A DNA stretch of 50,183 nucleotides, taken from NCBI RefSeq assembly GCF_005886535.1, contig NZ_PNDS01000005.1, positions 1 through 50,183 on the forward strand, written 5' to 3'. The notes below the pieces were generated by a model that saw only the letters and a list, made by a program, of their open reading frames with translations, was not told the origin of the DNA and made no database searches. The translations under genes were made by a program, and so were the position numbers. How positions within the stretch are numbered: the first letter of the stretch is position 1; each line of letters starts with the position of its first letter. Positions 1 to 10,588 of this stretch are shown here, piece after piece. This stretch comes from Pseudoalteromonas sp. S2755. Its GTDB lineage: Bacteria; Pseudomonadota; Gammaproteobacteria; Enterobacterales; Alteromonadaceae.

Positions 1-8
1 AATATTTT

Positions 9-84
9 GGGTTGTTAGCTCAGTTGGGAGAGCATCGCCCTTACAAGGCGAGGGTCACTGGTTCAAGTCCAGTACAACCCACCA
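9..84 (+). tRNA. tRNA-Val (anticodon TAC)
   Basis: A 76-nt cloverleaf can be folded by eye. The acceptor arm GGGTTGT pairs with ACAACCC, the D-arm carries TAGCTCAGTTGG, and the anticodon stem TCGCC/GGCGA closes the loop CTTACAA, whose anticodon TAC reads GUA valine codons. The T-arm is ACTGG-TTCAAGT-CCAGT, and CCA is encoded at the 3' end. It lies at the left window edge, so it may be the last gene of a tRNA cluster. A decayed copy follows immediately. Confidence 0.95.
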
Positions 85-100
85 CTTTATTTTCTAGATA

Positions 101-175
101 GAGTGGCCGATGTAAAGCATCGCACTAAGCCTGAGCAAGGCAAGGGTACTGGTTCAAGTCCAGTACAACCCACTA
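101..175 (+). pseudogene. decayed tRNA-Val copy
   Basis: A 26-bp stretch at 57-82 of the intact tRNA-Val (the T-arm and 3' acceptor strand) recurs exactly at 148-173. Weaker similarity extends upstream, with a shared AGCATCGC block and an AAGGC-AGGGT block, but the anticodon region is disrupted by a small insertion and the 5' acceptor strand is unrecognisable, so it cannot fold as a tRNA. It is either a decayed tandem tRNA gene or the 3'-tRNA fragment typically left as an attachment-site repeat by an element that integrated in the tRNA. Confidence 0.7.
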
Positions 176-477
176 CTTCACTTTCCGTACAGTCGTTATT
201 ACTTATCGCATACTCAAACAGCACATCAAACTGAATCAATTTAAAACTGCCATAAAGTCCATAGAAACAACCTCGTTTTTCTCATTTATTAACTAATTAG
301 TTACTCTACTAAGCATCCCAAATTTTGGTTATACCCTTAACTATTTTGCCACTAACCCCAATAAATAGTTGGGATAAGCTAAATAGACTAAGCTACTAAA
401 AATGAGTTAATTTTTGTTTTCAAAACTACACCTAAGTACTAGACTAGAAGCAAAGCCATTGTCTAAAAATTGTTTCT
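174..477. other. intergenic region without a recognisable gene
   Basis: About 300 bp of AT-rich DNA between the decayed tRNA copy and the first protein gene. No convincing ORF or strong terminator is seen. The only regular structure is a perfect 14-bp AT-rich palindrome TAACTAATTAGTTA at 290-303, of unknown function. Confidence 0.5.
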
Positions 478-2109
478 ATGTCAGCTCCATCTATTCAAAA
501 TGCCAAAATGTTAATCGTTGAAGATCAACCATTAGCATTGAGCTATATGAAACAATCTTTAGAACAGTTAGATTTCAGAAATTTAAAATTTGCAGAGAGT
601 GCAGACAGTGCAAAAGAGCTTTGTACCATCAGTAAGTTTGATCTCATCGTGTGCTCTTTTGGTTTAGCAAAAAAGCAAAATGGCTATCAATTTTATGAAG
701 AGTTACGCTCCAAACAGTTAATTCGCTCAAGTACCGCTTTTATTTTTATTTCTTCTGAAACTAGCCCCGAGTTAGTCCATAGTATTATCGAACTCCAGCC
801 CGATGACTTTTTAGTTAAGCCCTTTTCAATAAAAGAACTACAAAACCGTATAGAACGAGTTTTAAAGCGTAAACAGGCATTAAGGCACATAAACTTGCTT
901 GTAGACGATAAAAACTACTCAAAGGCCTTAAAAGCGCTAGATTTAGAACTAGATAACAAAGATCATAACTACACTTCCCTACTTCTAAAGTTAAAAGGAG
1001 AACTTTTACTGAGGCTCAATCAATTAGAGGAAGCAAAGTCTTTTTACAAATCGGTTTTGGCTCTGCAAAAGTTTACCTGGGCAAAGCTAGGCTTGGTCGA
1101 GGCGCTCATTACCAACAATGAAGATGTTATCGCTCAAAAGATGTTGAAAACTTTAATAGAGCGACCGGAAACTCGTCTTCCCGCGCTCGATTTATTGAGC
1201 AAACTCGAAATAAAGCTTAACCAATATGAGAATGCCCAACAATTGTTAGAGCAAGCAATTGAAATGGCGCCCAGAAATATAAATAGACAACAGTCACTTG
1301 GTCGAGTTGCGCAAATCAATCACGACTATGAGGCCAGCTATAAAGCACATAAAGATATAGCAAGTTTCGCGCGTTACTCGATCCATGACAAACCAGAGGT
1401 ATATTTGAATGCAGCACGCGCTGGGATAGACTTTGCTCTGAGTACCGATCAATCAGACCAAGTCACTCGTCTCACAAGGCAAACGCAACAATACTTGAGT
1501 GATTTAAAACAGCAATTTCCAAATGCACAAACCCAAGCACAAATCGATGTACTCAACGCCCGTGTCCATTATCTAAAAGATGAGCATAAAAAAGCGAAAC
1601 AACTGCTCGAACAATTAGAAGATGAGCCCGTTATTCGCTCGGTAGATTCCACTTTAGACAAAGCAAAAGCACTACATGAAGTGGGATTAAACCACAAAGC
1701 TCAAGAGCTATTTAGCCAAGTAATTGCACACTGTGAGCGCCACAACTCGAGCGCAGATCCCATCACAATGCACTATCTATATCAGCAGCAGCAAGAGAAA
1801 AAAGAGATCACCATGGGTCCACGGGAGCTAAATAACCATGCGGTTACTCAGTTTAACAAAGGTCATTATGAAACCGCTTTAGAGGCATTCACTCAAGCGT
1901 TCAGAATTATGCCTAAAAACTCAGGGATAGCACTGAATTTGCTACAATGTATGAGTGATAGTTGCGCTAAATCAGGAAGTACTTTTAATTCCGATTTAGC
2001 AAAGCGGTGTACTACCTTGCTAAATCAGTCTGAGTTGGACAGTGAACAGCAGATCCGCTACGGTAAACTCAAAGCGAAACTAAGTGAAATGAAACTCGAC
2101 TTTGAGTAA
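478..2109 (+). CDS. TPR protein with degenerate response-regulator receiver domain
   Basis: Residues 9-128 have the receiver fold pattern: the acidic pair E15-D16, a small/hydroxyl residue near S92-S93, and the invariant lysine in LVKPF (K114). The phosphoacceptor position, expected after the hydrophobic strand FDLIVC, is serine (S60) instead of aspartate, so phosphorylation in the usual way is unlikely. Residues from about 150 to 490 are helical repeats of TPR type (for example around KALKALDLEL, LLKLKGELLLRLNQLEEAKS and the last one near HYETALEAFTQAF). There is no DNA-binding or enzymatic output domain, which suggests a protein-interaction scaffold. The ATG lacks a clear Shine-Dalgarno sequence. 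The gene stands alone and converges with msrB. Confidence 0.8.
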   Translation: MSAPSIQNAKMLIVEDQPLALSYMKQSLEQLDFRNLKFAESADSAKELCTISKFDLIVCSFGLAKKQNGYQFYEELRSKQLIRSSTAFIFISSETSPELVHSIIELQPDDFLVKPFSIKELQNRIERVLKRKQALRHINLLVDDKNYSKALKALDLELDNKDHNYTSLLLKLKGELLLRLNQLEEAKSFYKSVLALQKFTWAKLGLVEALITNNEDVIAQKMLKTLIERPETRLPALDLLSKLEIKLNQYENAQQLLEQAIEMAPRNINRQQSLGRVAQINHDYEASYKAHKDIASFARYSIHDKPEVYLNAARAGIDFALSTDQSDQVTRLTRQTQQYLSDLKQQFPNAQTQAQIDVLNARVHYLKDEHKKAKQLLEQLEDEPVIRSVDSTLDKAKALHEVGLNHKAQELFSQVIAHCERHNSSADPITMHYLYQQQQEKKEITMGPRELNNHAVTQFNKGHYETALEAFTQAFRIMPKNSGIALNLLQCMSDSCAKSGSTFNSDLAKRCTTLLNQSELDSEQQIRYGKLKAKLSEMKLDFE

Positions 2110-2132
2110 TCGATTATTTTATCGCAATTGAG

Positions 2133-2573
2133 CTATTTCTTTTCCATTGCGAGAGCATTAACGCAATAACGCAGTCCACTTGGCTCAGGGCCATCAGGGA
2201 ATACGTGACCTAAGTGGCTATCACACACGTTGCAAGTGATTTCGACGCGCGTCATTCCATGACTCTTATCGCCATGATACGCAACCGCTTCCACTGCTGC
2301 AGGCTGTGTAAACGAGGGCCAGCCAGAGCCACTATCAAACTTTTCTTCGGCATCGAATAACAACTCGCCACAGCATACACAGTAGTATTTACCAGGTTCA
2401 AAAAGCTGACAACTTTGTGAGCTAAACGGGCGTTCAGTCCCCTTTTTCCTGGTGATCATGTAAATTTCTGGAGCAAGCTCTGATTGCCATTGCTGGTCCG
2501 ATTTTTCAACTCGGCGAGGAGCAACAGGATTACCATTTCTGGCAAAGTTTAGTATATCTAACCACTTTAACAT
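2133..2573 (-). CDS. msrB: Peptide-methionine (R)-S-oxide reductase MsrB
   Basis: Repairs methionine-R-sulfoxide in proteins, using thioredoxin as usual reductant. The SelR fold is clear: zinc ligands C65-x-x-C68 and C114-x-x-C117, the core SGSGWPSF (81-88), the HLGHVFPDGP loop (120-129) and the catalytic cysteine C137 in RYCVN. C55 is a candidate resolving cysteine. The length (146 aa) is normal. The start ATG is 1 nt beyond the stop of the upstream DUF2919 gene and follows a GAGAG-rich site, so it is probably the last gene of a zipA-ligA-DUF2919-msrB unit. No signal peptide is seen, so it should be cytoplasmic. Confidence 0.95.
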   Translation of the reverse strand: MLKWLDILNFARNGNPVAPRRVEKSDQQWQSELAPEIYMITRKKGTERPFSSQSCQLFEPGKYYCVCCGELLFDAEEKFDSGSGWPSFTQPAAVEAVAYHGDKSHGMTRVEITCNVCDSHLGHVFPDGPEPSGLRYCVNALAMEKK

Positions 2574-2574
2574 C

Positions 2575-3087
2575 TCAATTCTCTCTCTTGTTTACTTCTG
2601 TCTTTTGCTCTTCAACAGGAAGTGGCCAATCGCCAAAAAAGCAACTTAGATAGCGGCTTTTAATTAAATATAAAAGTACCCAACTCACCAACACAATTTG
2701 TACGGCAATATAAGGAGAAAAACTATAATGGGTTTTCCCTGCTTGCAGGATCAACCACGCTAAATCGAGTACCGCTGTTAATATAAGTGGCAAACGCATA
2801 TAACGCCAGACGGCTGCCAGCTTTGGAGAGCTTGTTGGTCGCCTAAAAGAAAACACAACGGTTGGTATGAGCGCGATACAAGCGATCCCTGTCGCGACAA
2901 AAAAGTGAAACTTAGACTCAAAGAATAGTGACATCAAATCCAAGTCTGGGCGTCTCGCAAGCGCAGAAAACACCCAAATAAACAGCGGACGGAGCAACAC
3001 GACCAGCGCTAAATTAAAAGCGATTGGCGTACGATAAACGCCATATTTATCCCAGTATTCAGGGCCGTATCGTATTACTGATTTCAT
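2575..3087 (-). CDS. DUF2919 family inner-membrane protein (YfeZ-like)
   Basis: A 170-aa protein with about four hydrophobic segments (near residues 22-42, 58-78, 96-113 and 124-143) and a charged C-terminal tail. The N-terminal pattern around YGVYRTP and the GDWPLP motif near the C-terminus fit the DUF2919/YfeZ family as I remember it, whose function is not known. It begins 4 nt after the ligA stop and ends 1 nt before msrB, so it is cotranscribed with both. A role cannot be deduced from this position. Confidence 0.75.
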   Translation of the reverse strand: MKSVIRYGPEYWDKYGVYRTPIAFNLALVVLLRPLFIWVFSALARRPDLDLMSLFFESKFHFFVATGIACIALIPTVVFSFRRPTSSPKLAAVWRYMRLPLILTAVLDLAWLILQAGKTHYSFSPYIAVQIVLVSWVLLYLIKSRYLSCFFGDWPLPVEEQKTEVNKREN

Positions 3088-3091
3088 TTTA

Positions 3092-5110
<2,019 letters not shown>

Positions 5111-5125
5111 TTAAACCTCTAAACG

Positions 5126-5158
5126 TAAAAAGCCACCAGCGGATGCCAGTGGCTTAAA
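5126..5158 (-). terminator. Rho-independent terminator or attenuator between zipA and ligA
   Basis: Inverted repeat of about 10 bp at 5130-5155 (minus-strand arms AAGCCACTGG and CTGGTGGCTT, with G-T wobble) followed on the minus strand by a short T run. It lies after the zipA stop and just before the ligA ribosome-binding site, so it would partly separate ligA from smc-zipA transcription. Confidence 0.6.
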
Positions 5159-5176
5159 AATGACTCTAAGTAGCGG

Positions 5177-5902
5177 TTAAGCGGCGAATTCACGCACTTT
5201 TTCAACATAACCGCGCACGGCTTCAACCGTCAACGGTTCGCGATCTTTATCAAGTACGGTTGCGCCAAACTCTTCAGCTAGTTTTTTCGATGCACTGTGA
5301 AGCATGTTAAATGCAGCCAAATTATCACCTTCACAAGGTAAGGTCATAAATAGGCTAATGCCAGCGGTGCTAAATTGCTCCATGTTATCGATATCAAACG
5401 TACCTGGGTTGTACATGTTTACCAATCTAAATAACACAGGACCGTTTCCGGACGGCTCTAAATGGCGATTAAAGAAGCCCTCATCAGAATATTTAAATCC
5501 AAGGCTTAACACGGCAGGCAATAGCCTTGAACCAGCCATTTTTAGGCCTTCAGGCATTTCGACATGAAGAATAATAAAGTCTTGTGGCTCTATCGCATTC
5601 TTTTCAGACTCAACTTCTTCAGATCCACTGCTCTCGGTTTGCACCTCAGTGTCAGGTTCATGTGTCGCTATAATGCCCTCAGTCGCAGGCTCATCATCCA
5701 CCGCACTAAAGGTCATCTCTCCAATTTCAGGCTCGTCAGGCTCTTTATCGTGATTCGGCGTTTGCTCTTTGAGTTCATTGGGCTCCTTATAAGACACTTT
5801 ATCGCTGCTCTTCTTACGAACAGACCAAAGTCCATGTATGAGTAACCCGCCTATGACCAACGCACTGATCACGATTAATGCCCATCTTAACTCTGTGGCC
5901 AT
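5177..5902 (-). CDS. zipA: Cell division protein ZipA
   Basis: Anchors FtsZ filaments to the inner membrane at the division site. The N-terminus (residues 5-26, LRWALIVISALVIGGLLIHG) is a membrane segment with a very short periplasmic end. It is followed by an acidic Glu/Pro/Thr-rich linker (about 35-105) and a C-terminal FtsZ-binding domain (about 106-241) beginning at DFIILHVEMPEG. At 241 aa it is shorter than E. coli ZipA, mainly in the linker. The start has a strong AAGGTGAG site. It sits 18 nt after smc and upstream of ligA, the classic arrangement. Confidence 0.93.
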   Translation of the reverse strand: MATELRWALIVISALVIGGLLIHGLWSVRKKSSDKVSYKEPNELKEQTPNHDKEPDEPEIGEMTFSAVDDEPATEGIIATHEPDTEVQTESSGSEEVESEKNAIEPQDFIILHVEMPEGLKMAGSRLLPAVLSLGFKYSDEGFFNRHLEPSGNGPVLFRLVNMYNPGTFDIDNMEQFSTAGISLFMTLPCEGDNLAAFNMLHSASKKLAEEFGATVLDKDREPLTVEAVRGYVEKVREFAA

Positions 5903-5920
5903 TGCTCACCTTTTTTGTTG

Positions 5921-8900
5921 TTATGCCTGTGCCATTTGCACCGCTTGTTCTATATCTACGGCAACCATCCGAGACACCCCTGGTTCTGCCATGGTTACCC
6001 CCGTCAGTCTACCCGCCATTTCCATAGCGATCTTGTTATGACTGATATAAATAAATTGCACTGTTTGCGACATTTCTTCAACCAAACGACAAAATCGTCC
6101 TACGTTTGCGTCATCAAGCGGTGCATCTACTTCATCCAGCATACAGAATGGGGCTGGATTAAGCCTGAATATTGAAAACACCAATGATAATGCGGTCAGC
6201 GCTTTTTCTCCACCACTTAACAGATGAATTGTCGAGTTTTTCTTACCTGGCGGCCTTGCCATGATAGAAACACCACTTTCAAGCAGGTCATCGCTAGTCA
6301 ATTCCAGGTATGCATTCCCCCCACCAAACACTTTAGGAAACAACTCGGCTAAATCTTCATTCACTTGATTAAAGGTGGCACTAAAGCGGGTTTTGGTCTC
6401 TTTATCAATTTTTCTGATCACCGCTTCTAACGTTTCTAACGCATTAGTGAGATCATCCAGCTGTGTATCTAAATAGGTTTTACGTGCCTTCGCTTCTTCA
6501 AACTCTTCAATTGCGGCTAAGTTTACAGCCCCTAACTTACCAAGATCATTACTGACTCGACTCAAATTGGCTTGATACTGCCCCAAGTTTGCATCCTCAG
6601 GTAATTGCGCCAGTTCCGCTTTTAGCGTCCGACCAAGCTCCTGCAAGGGTTCAAGTGCCGCTTGTGCTTTAATCATCAAGCTTTGCTCTTCAAGTTTCAC
6701 TTGTTGCAAAGACTCATTGAGTTTACTCACTTCGCCTTGCGCATCTTTTAATGCTGTTTGTTTTTGGGCGAGGTTTTCCTTGGCTTGGTTGAGCGTATCC
6801 AACACCGTTTGCTTTTGTGCCTTGGCTTCTAGATGCTGGGCGAGCAATAATTCTATGTCTTCATGTGCCTCCGCGAGTGGCTCTTCACAAAGTACAATAT
6901 CTTCTTGTGTTTGTTCGATGCGTTGGTTTATTTCATCGCGACGATGTTGCAAGTGTTCTAGCTTAGAATTGCTGAGCTGTAGTTCACTTTCTGCCTGTTG
7001 CGACGCAAGTTTTGTGGTATGAACTAATTGCTGCGCTTCTTGTAATGCGGCGCGTCGAGATTGACTATGCTGTTTAAACTCAGCCAACTTAGCCTCAGCT
7101 AGTTGTTGTATTTCTTGTGCTTGCGCTAGCAACTCATCACGTTGTAATTGCTGTTCAGTATCAAGTTCAAGTTGCCCGATGGCCTCGGCTCGCTCTTGAG
7201 CAATAACATCAAGTTGTTCTTGAATTTTTTGTCCTTGTTCACGCCAAGCGATCAGATTCTCATCCAGCATTTCAATTTTGGTTTTATGACTGGCGATTGC
7301 TTGTGCTTTTTCGTGAACGCATTGCTGTGTTTCTAATAAGTCAGCTTGTGTGTCTTCAAGGGCAATACGTTTTTGTACTACAACCAGCTCGGCCTCTTCG
7401 GCGAGTTGTTGCAAATGAGGAAGTTGAGTATGGCATGACTGCAATTGGGCATAGCGTTTTAATGCGCCACTCTCTACATTGCTTTTCGCCTTGGCCTTAA
7501 AGTTATCTCCCACAATAACGCCACTGACCGTCACGCCGAGAAGGAATTGTTCACACGATTTAAAGTCTGTAGATTCAGCACATAATTTTATTTTCGTTAA
7601 AAAGCTGGGGAACAGCCCTGAGCTTATTTTTGTCGCAACGGAATCAACGGGAACTTCGAGTTCGATGGGCCATAGCGTATTCATTTCGCTTTGCTCAACG
7701 ACTAAATGCGTCAACCCAAGCAGTGCCGCTTCAACGCATTCTTCATACCCTGACTCAACAACAAGCTGCGATAACATCGTCGCAGCAGAAGCCTCCGACG
7801 TTTCCTCTGCCCAGCGTGATAACGCTTTTATTTCAGATTGCACCTCTTGTAACGCCTGAAGCGCTTTTTGAGCATGAGTCTGTGCCAGTAAGATTTCTTC
7901 TTTATTGGTTTGCTCTTGACCTTGTAACTTACCAGCTTGGCTTTGTAATTTAGCCATCGCTTGAACCAACTGATGATGTGCATCCTGAGCTTCAGCCAAG
8001 TCATTTTCCAACATAGATGCGTGATGCGCTTCGGCCTGTTCCAGCAGCTCAGCCTGACGCTTGTCTATGTGAAGTTTAGCTTGCTGTTGTTGCGTTAGTT
8101 GACTTGCTCCTTGCTGTACCTGAGCATGTATTTGTTGATACTGCTTCTGTGCATCACTATACTGCGCTTCTAATTGAGTCTGCTCGTCGTCACTTTGCTC
8201 GTTTGTGAGTTGAATTTCTTCCAGTTGCAATAGCGCAATTTCAAGTCTTTCAGAAACTTCAGCGACTTTTTCAGCGCTGCTCGCCACATACTCGGCTTGC
8301 TCATCTTGCGCCTCAATCACTTCTTGCTGTTGTGATTTCAGTATTTGAGACTGCTCAATAAGCTGACGCTTTTTATCAGTTAGATTGACTTTCTGTTGCT
8401 CAAGCGTTGCCAACTGGGTTTCAATTCGGTGCACGCTATGTTGTGCTTGCTCATAGCCATCATTGAAATGCTTAATTTCATGCTCTAGCGTCGCCAAAAT
8501 GCTGTCATGGCCACTGTGAGCTTCATTAAAAAATGCTAATTTTTCGTTGAGTTTGGCAATTTCCTTGGCTTTAATTGCCTGCTTTTTTTCAAGGCTTTGC
8601 CATTTTAAAATTGCTATCCACGACTTTAGGTCTCGCTCTTGCGACTTTAAAGACTTATATTCGCTCGCCTGTTGTGCTTGGAGTGCTAGTTTATCTAGCT
8701 GACTCTGTAGCTCTTGCCTAACATCGAGCAACCGCTCCATGTTTTCGCGGGTACTTTTGATCCGGGTTTGGGTTTCTCGTCGACGCTCTTTATATTTTGA
8801 AATTCCGGCGGCTTCTTCTAAAAAAACCCTTAACTCTTGCGGCTTACTTTCGATCAAACGAGAGATCATCCCTTGCTCGATAATTGCGTAACTGCGAGGA

Positions 8901-9310
8901 CCTAAGCCAGTACCTAAGAAGATATCCGTGATATCGCGCTTACGGCACTTACTACCATTTAAAAAATAAAGAGACTGGCCATCTCGCGTTACTAAGCGCT
9001 TAATGGCAATTTGGTTACGATCTGCAAACGTGCCGGGCAACCGGCCTTGAGTATTATCAAAAATCAGTTCTACAGAAGCTTGCGAGATAGGTTTACGTTT
9101 GGTTGAACCATTAAAAATAACGTCCGTCATGGCATCGCCACGGAGGTTTTTCGCAGAACTTTCTCCCAGTACCCAGCGAACTGCATCAATCACATTAGAC
9201 TTACCACAGCCGTTTGGCCCAACCACACATGTCATCTGGTCAGGAAACGGGATCTTGGTTGGCTCTACGAAAGATTTAAAGCCGGCCAGTTTGATGCTAC
9301 TCAGTCGCAT
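5921..9310 (-). CDS. smc: Chromosome segregation/condensation ATPase SMC
   Basis: The core subunit of the bacterial Smc-ScpAB condensin. The Walker A motif GPNGCGKSN is at residues 31-39. Two long Gln/Glu/Ala-rich coiled coils flank a hinge near the middle (about 505-625), the ABC signature LLSGGEKAL starts at 1030, and Walker B ends in LDE at 1058-1060, followed by the D-loop. The length (1129 aa) is normal for gammaproteobacterial SMC and it is not MukB. Upstream on the same strand is a TrmH-family gene (64-nt gap) and downstream is zipA (18-nt gap). No strong Shine-Dalgarno sequence precedes the ATG. Confidence 0.97.
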   Translation of the reverse strand: MRLSSIKLAGFKSFVEPTKIPFPDQMTCVVGPNGCGKSNVIDAVRWVLGESSAKNLRGDAMTDVIFNGSTKRKPISQASVELIFDNTQGRLPGTFADRNQIAIKRLVTRDGQSLYFLNGSKCRKRDITDIFLGTGLGPRSYAIIEQGMISRLIESKPQELRVFLEEAAGISKYKERRRETQTRIKSTRENMERLLDVRQELQSQLDKLALQAQQASEYKSLKSQERDLKSWIAILKWQSLEKKQAIKAKEIAKLNEKLAFFNEAHSGHDSILATLEHEIKHFNDGYEQAQHSVHRIETQLATLEQQKVNLTDKKRQLIEQSQILKSQQQEVIEAQDEQAEYVASSAEKVAEVSERLEIALLQLEEIQLTNEQSDDEQTQLEAQYSDAQKQYQQIHAQVQQGASQLTQQQQAKLHIDKRQAELLEQAEAHHASMLENDLAEAQDAHHQLVQAMAKLQSQAGKLQGQEQTNKEEILLAQTHAQKALQALQEVQSEIKALSRWAEETSEASAATMLSQLVVESGYEECVEAALLGLTHLVVEQSEMNTLWPIELEVPVDSVATKISSGLFPSFLTKIKLCAESTDFKSCEQFLLGVTVSGVIVGDNFKAKAKSNVESGALKRYAQLQSCHTQLPHLQQLAEEAELVVVQKRIALEDTQADLLETQQCVHEKAQAIASHKTKIEMLDENLIAWREQGQKIQEQLDVIAQERAEAIGQLELDTEQQLQRDELLAQAQEIQQLAEAKLAEFKQHSQSRRAALQEAQQLVHTTKLASQQAESELQLSNSKLEHLQHRRDEINQRIEQTQEDIVLCEEPLAEAHEDIELLLAQHLEAKAQKQTVLDTLNQAKENLAQKQTALKDAQGEVSKLNESLQQVKLEEQSLMIKAQAALEPLQELGRTLKAELAQLPEDANLGQYQANLSRVSNDLGKLGAVNLAAIEEFEEAKARKTYLDTQLDDLTNALETLEAVIRKIDKETKTRFSATFNQVNEDLAELFPKVFGGGNAYLELTSDDLLESGVSIMARPPGKKNSTIHLLSGGEKALTALSLVFSIFRLNPAPFCMLDEVDAPLDDANVGRFCRLVEEMSQTVQFIYISHNKIAMEMAGRLTGVTMAEPGVSRMVAVDIEQAVQMAQA

Positions 9311-9374
9311 AGCTTATTATTGTTGTTCGCGGTTGCTTTTGAGAATAAGGCAATTCATTAGTAAGATCTATGCG

Positions 9375-10109
9375 TTAGTAATGACAGCGTTTAATATTAT
9401 CCAAAATGATCCCGGTAGCCATCGCCACATTCAATGACTCAGCACCGCCAAACGCAGGAATAGTCACCTTTTTATTGATGTGCGCTGCTATGGTATCGCT
9501 AATACCATGAGACTCGCTGCCCATGACCAACACGGCATTACGACTAAATTGGCACTGATGCACACTCTCACCACCAAGGAATGCACCATAGCACTCGCCT
9601 TGATATTGCTTTAAAAAGGCCTCGAGATCGGTTCTCACCACATTAACACGCACAAATGAGCCCATGGTGGCACTGATCACTTTAGGGTTAAATTGATCGG
9701 CGCAGTTTTCGCTCACCACGAGCTGCGTTAATCCATACCAATCAGCAAGACGAATAATGGTACCGAGATTGCCTGGGTCTGAGACTCCATCTAATGCCAA
9801 CACCAATCCAGCCGTGTTAATTTCTTCTGCTGACGGCATTGCAACGACTGCTATCGCCGCATTATTTGACACCAAAGTACTCACCTTACTCAGCACATCT
9901 TCTTCTGCTTCTACACAGGCAATATTAACGAGTTTGGATTTATACTTTGTCATGAACTCATTGGTCGCGAACAGCTGTTCAACAGCCAACCCAGCATCAA
10001 CTAACTCAATCACATTCTTCTCGCCTTGTACTAAATACAGGCCATGTTGTTTGCGATATTTTTTTTGCCCTAAAGCACGAAGTAGTTTTTGTTGATTTTT
10101 GGAGATCAT
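9375..10109 (-). CDS. TrmH/SpoU-family RNA 2'-O-ribose methyltransferase
   Basis: A SPOUT-class enzyme expected to methylate ribose 2'-OH in tRNA or rRNA with S-adenosylmethionine. The three family motifs are visible: NLGTIIRLADWYG, VVMGSESHGIS and SLNVAMATGIIL, the last forming the knotted SAM site. The N-terminal KNQQKLLRALGQKKYRKQHG is the SpoU substrate-binding type region. An ATG 27 nt upstream (10136) is in frame, but only the ATG at 10109 has a well placed GAGGT, so 244 aa is preferred. The RNA target cannot be read from sequence. Its position ahead of smc may be coincidental. Confidence 0.88.
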   Translation of the reverse strand: MISKNQQKLLRALGQKKYRKQHGLYLVQGEKNVIELVDAGLAVEQLFATNEFMTKYKSKLVNIACVEAEEDVLSKVSTLVSNNAAIAVVAMPSAEEINTAGLVLALDGVSDPGNLGTIIRLADWYGLTQLVVSENCADQFNPKVISATMGSFVRVNVVRTDLEAFLKQYQGECYGAFLGGESVHQCQFSRNAVLVMGSESHGISDTIAAHINKKVTIPAFGGAESLNVAMATGIILDNIKRCHY

Positions 10110-10235
10110 GTGCACCTCAAAAGTTGGATTTATCATTATACCTGTTCGGTATCAGATAAAAAGCGTTTCCACGAGGCATTAAACTAAGAAATTATGTTAT
10201 CTTGTGTCCAATAACACACAGGCATAGAGGTAATC

Positions 10236-10532
10236 ATGTCACCGGAGCTAACGCTTATTTTACTCAACTTTATTCTCCTTTTTGTGGCCTACGTATTCGT
10301 TTACCCGAAGTTAAAAGAGAAAAGCCTCGCCAGTATCAGCAAACAAGATTTATTGGTTACTGCGGTTTCTTTAGCCGTGTCTGGAAGTTTGTACTATGGC
10401 AAGGGTATTGAATTTTCGTTAGTGTTTTTTAAGAGTAACTGGGTGGTGTTTACGATTGTCGCATTTAGCGTGATTGAAATCCCATTTTTACTGTGGTTTA
10501 AGCGTCGCTATAACATTAAGTTTGGGGAGTAA
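10236..10532 (+). CDS. Small multi-span membrane protein of unknown function
   Basis: A 98-aa protein preceded by GAGGT at good spacing. Three hydrophobic segments are visible (about 4-24, 44-58 and 68-90), with positively charged loops including LWFKRR at the end. I do not recognise the family. It is monocistronic: its stop codon overlaps the left arm of a strong hairpin, and the neighbours on either side face the other way. The clear ribosome-binding site and terminator argue that it is a real gene. Confidence 0.75.
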   Translation: MSPELTLILLNFILLFVAYVFVYPKLKEKSLASISKQDLLVTAVSLAVSGSLYYGKGIEFSLVFFKSNWVVFTIVAFSVIEIPFLLWFKRRYNIKFGE

Positions 10533-10549
10533 GTATCATACTCCCCAAA
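10521..10549 (+). terminator. Hairpin terminator overlapping the stop codon
   Basis: A perfect 11-bp stem, TTTGGGGAGTA (10521-10531) and TACTCCCCAAA (10539-10549), with a 7-nt loop. The TAA stop of the small membrane protein lies at the end of the left arm. The T tract is weak (TTTGCTTAATTT), so it may act more as an RNA 3' end stabiliser. It could also serve the converging gene on the other strand, whose side is A-rich in the same way. Confidence 0.65.
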
Positions 10550-10588
10550 TTTGCTTAATTTGAGGTTTAAGCTAACGGGTGTTGTTAT

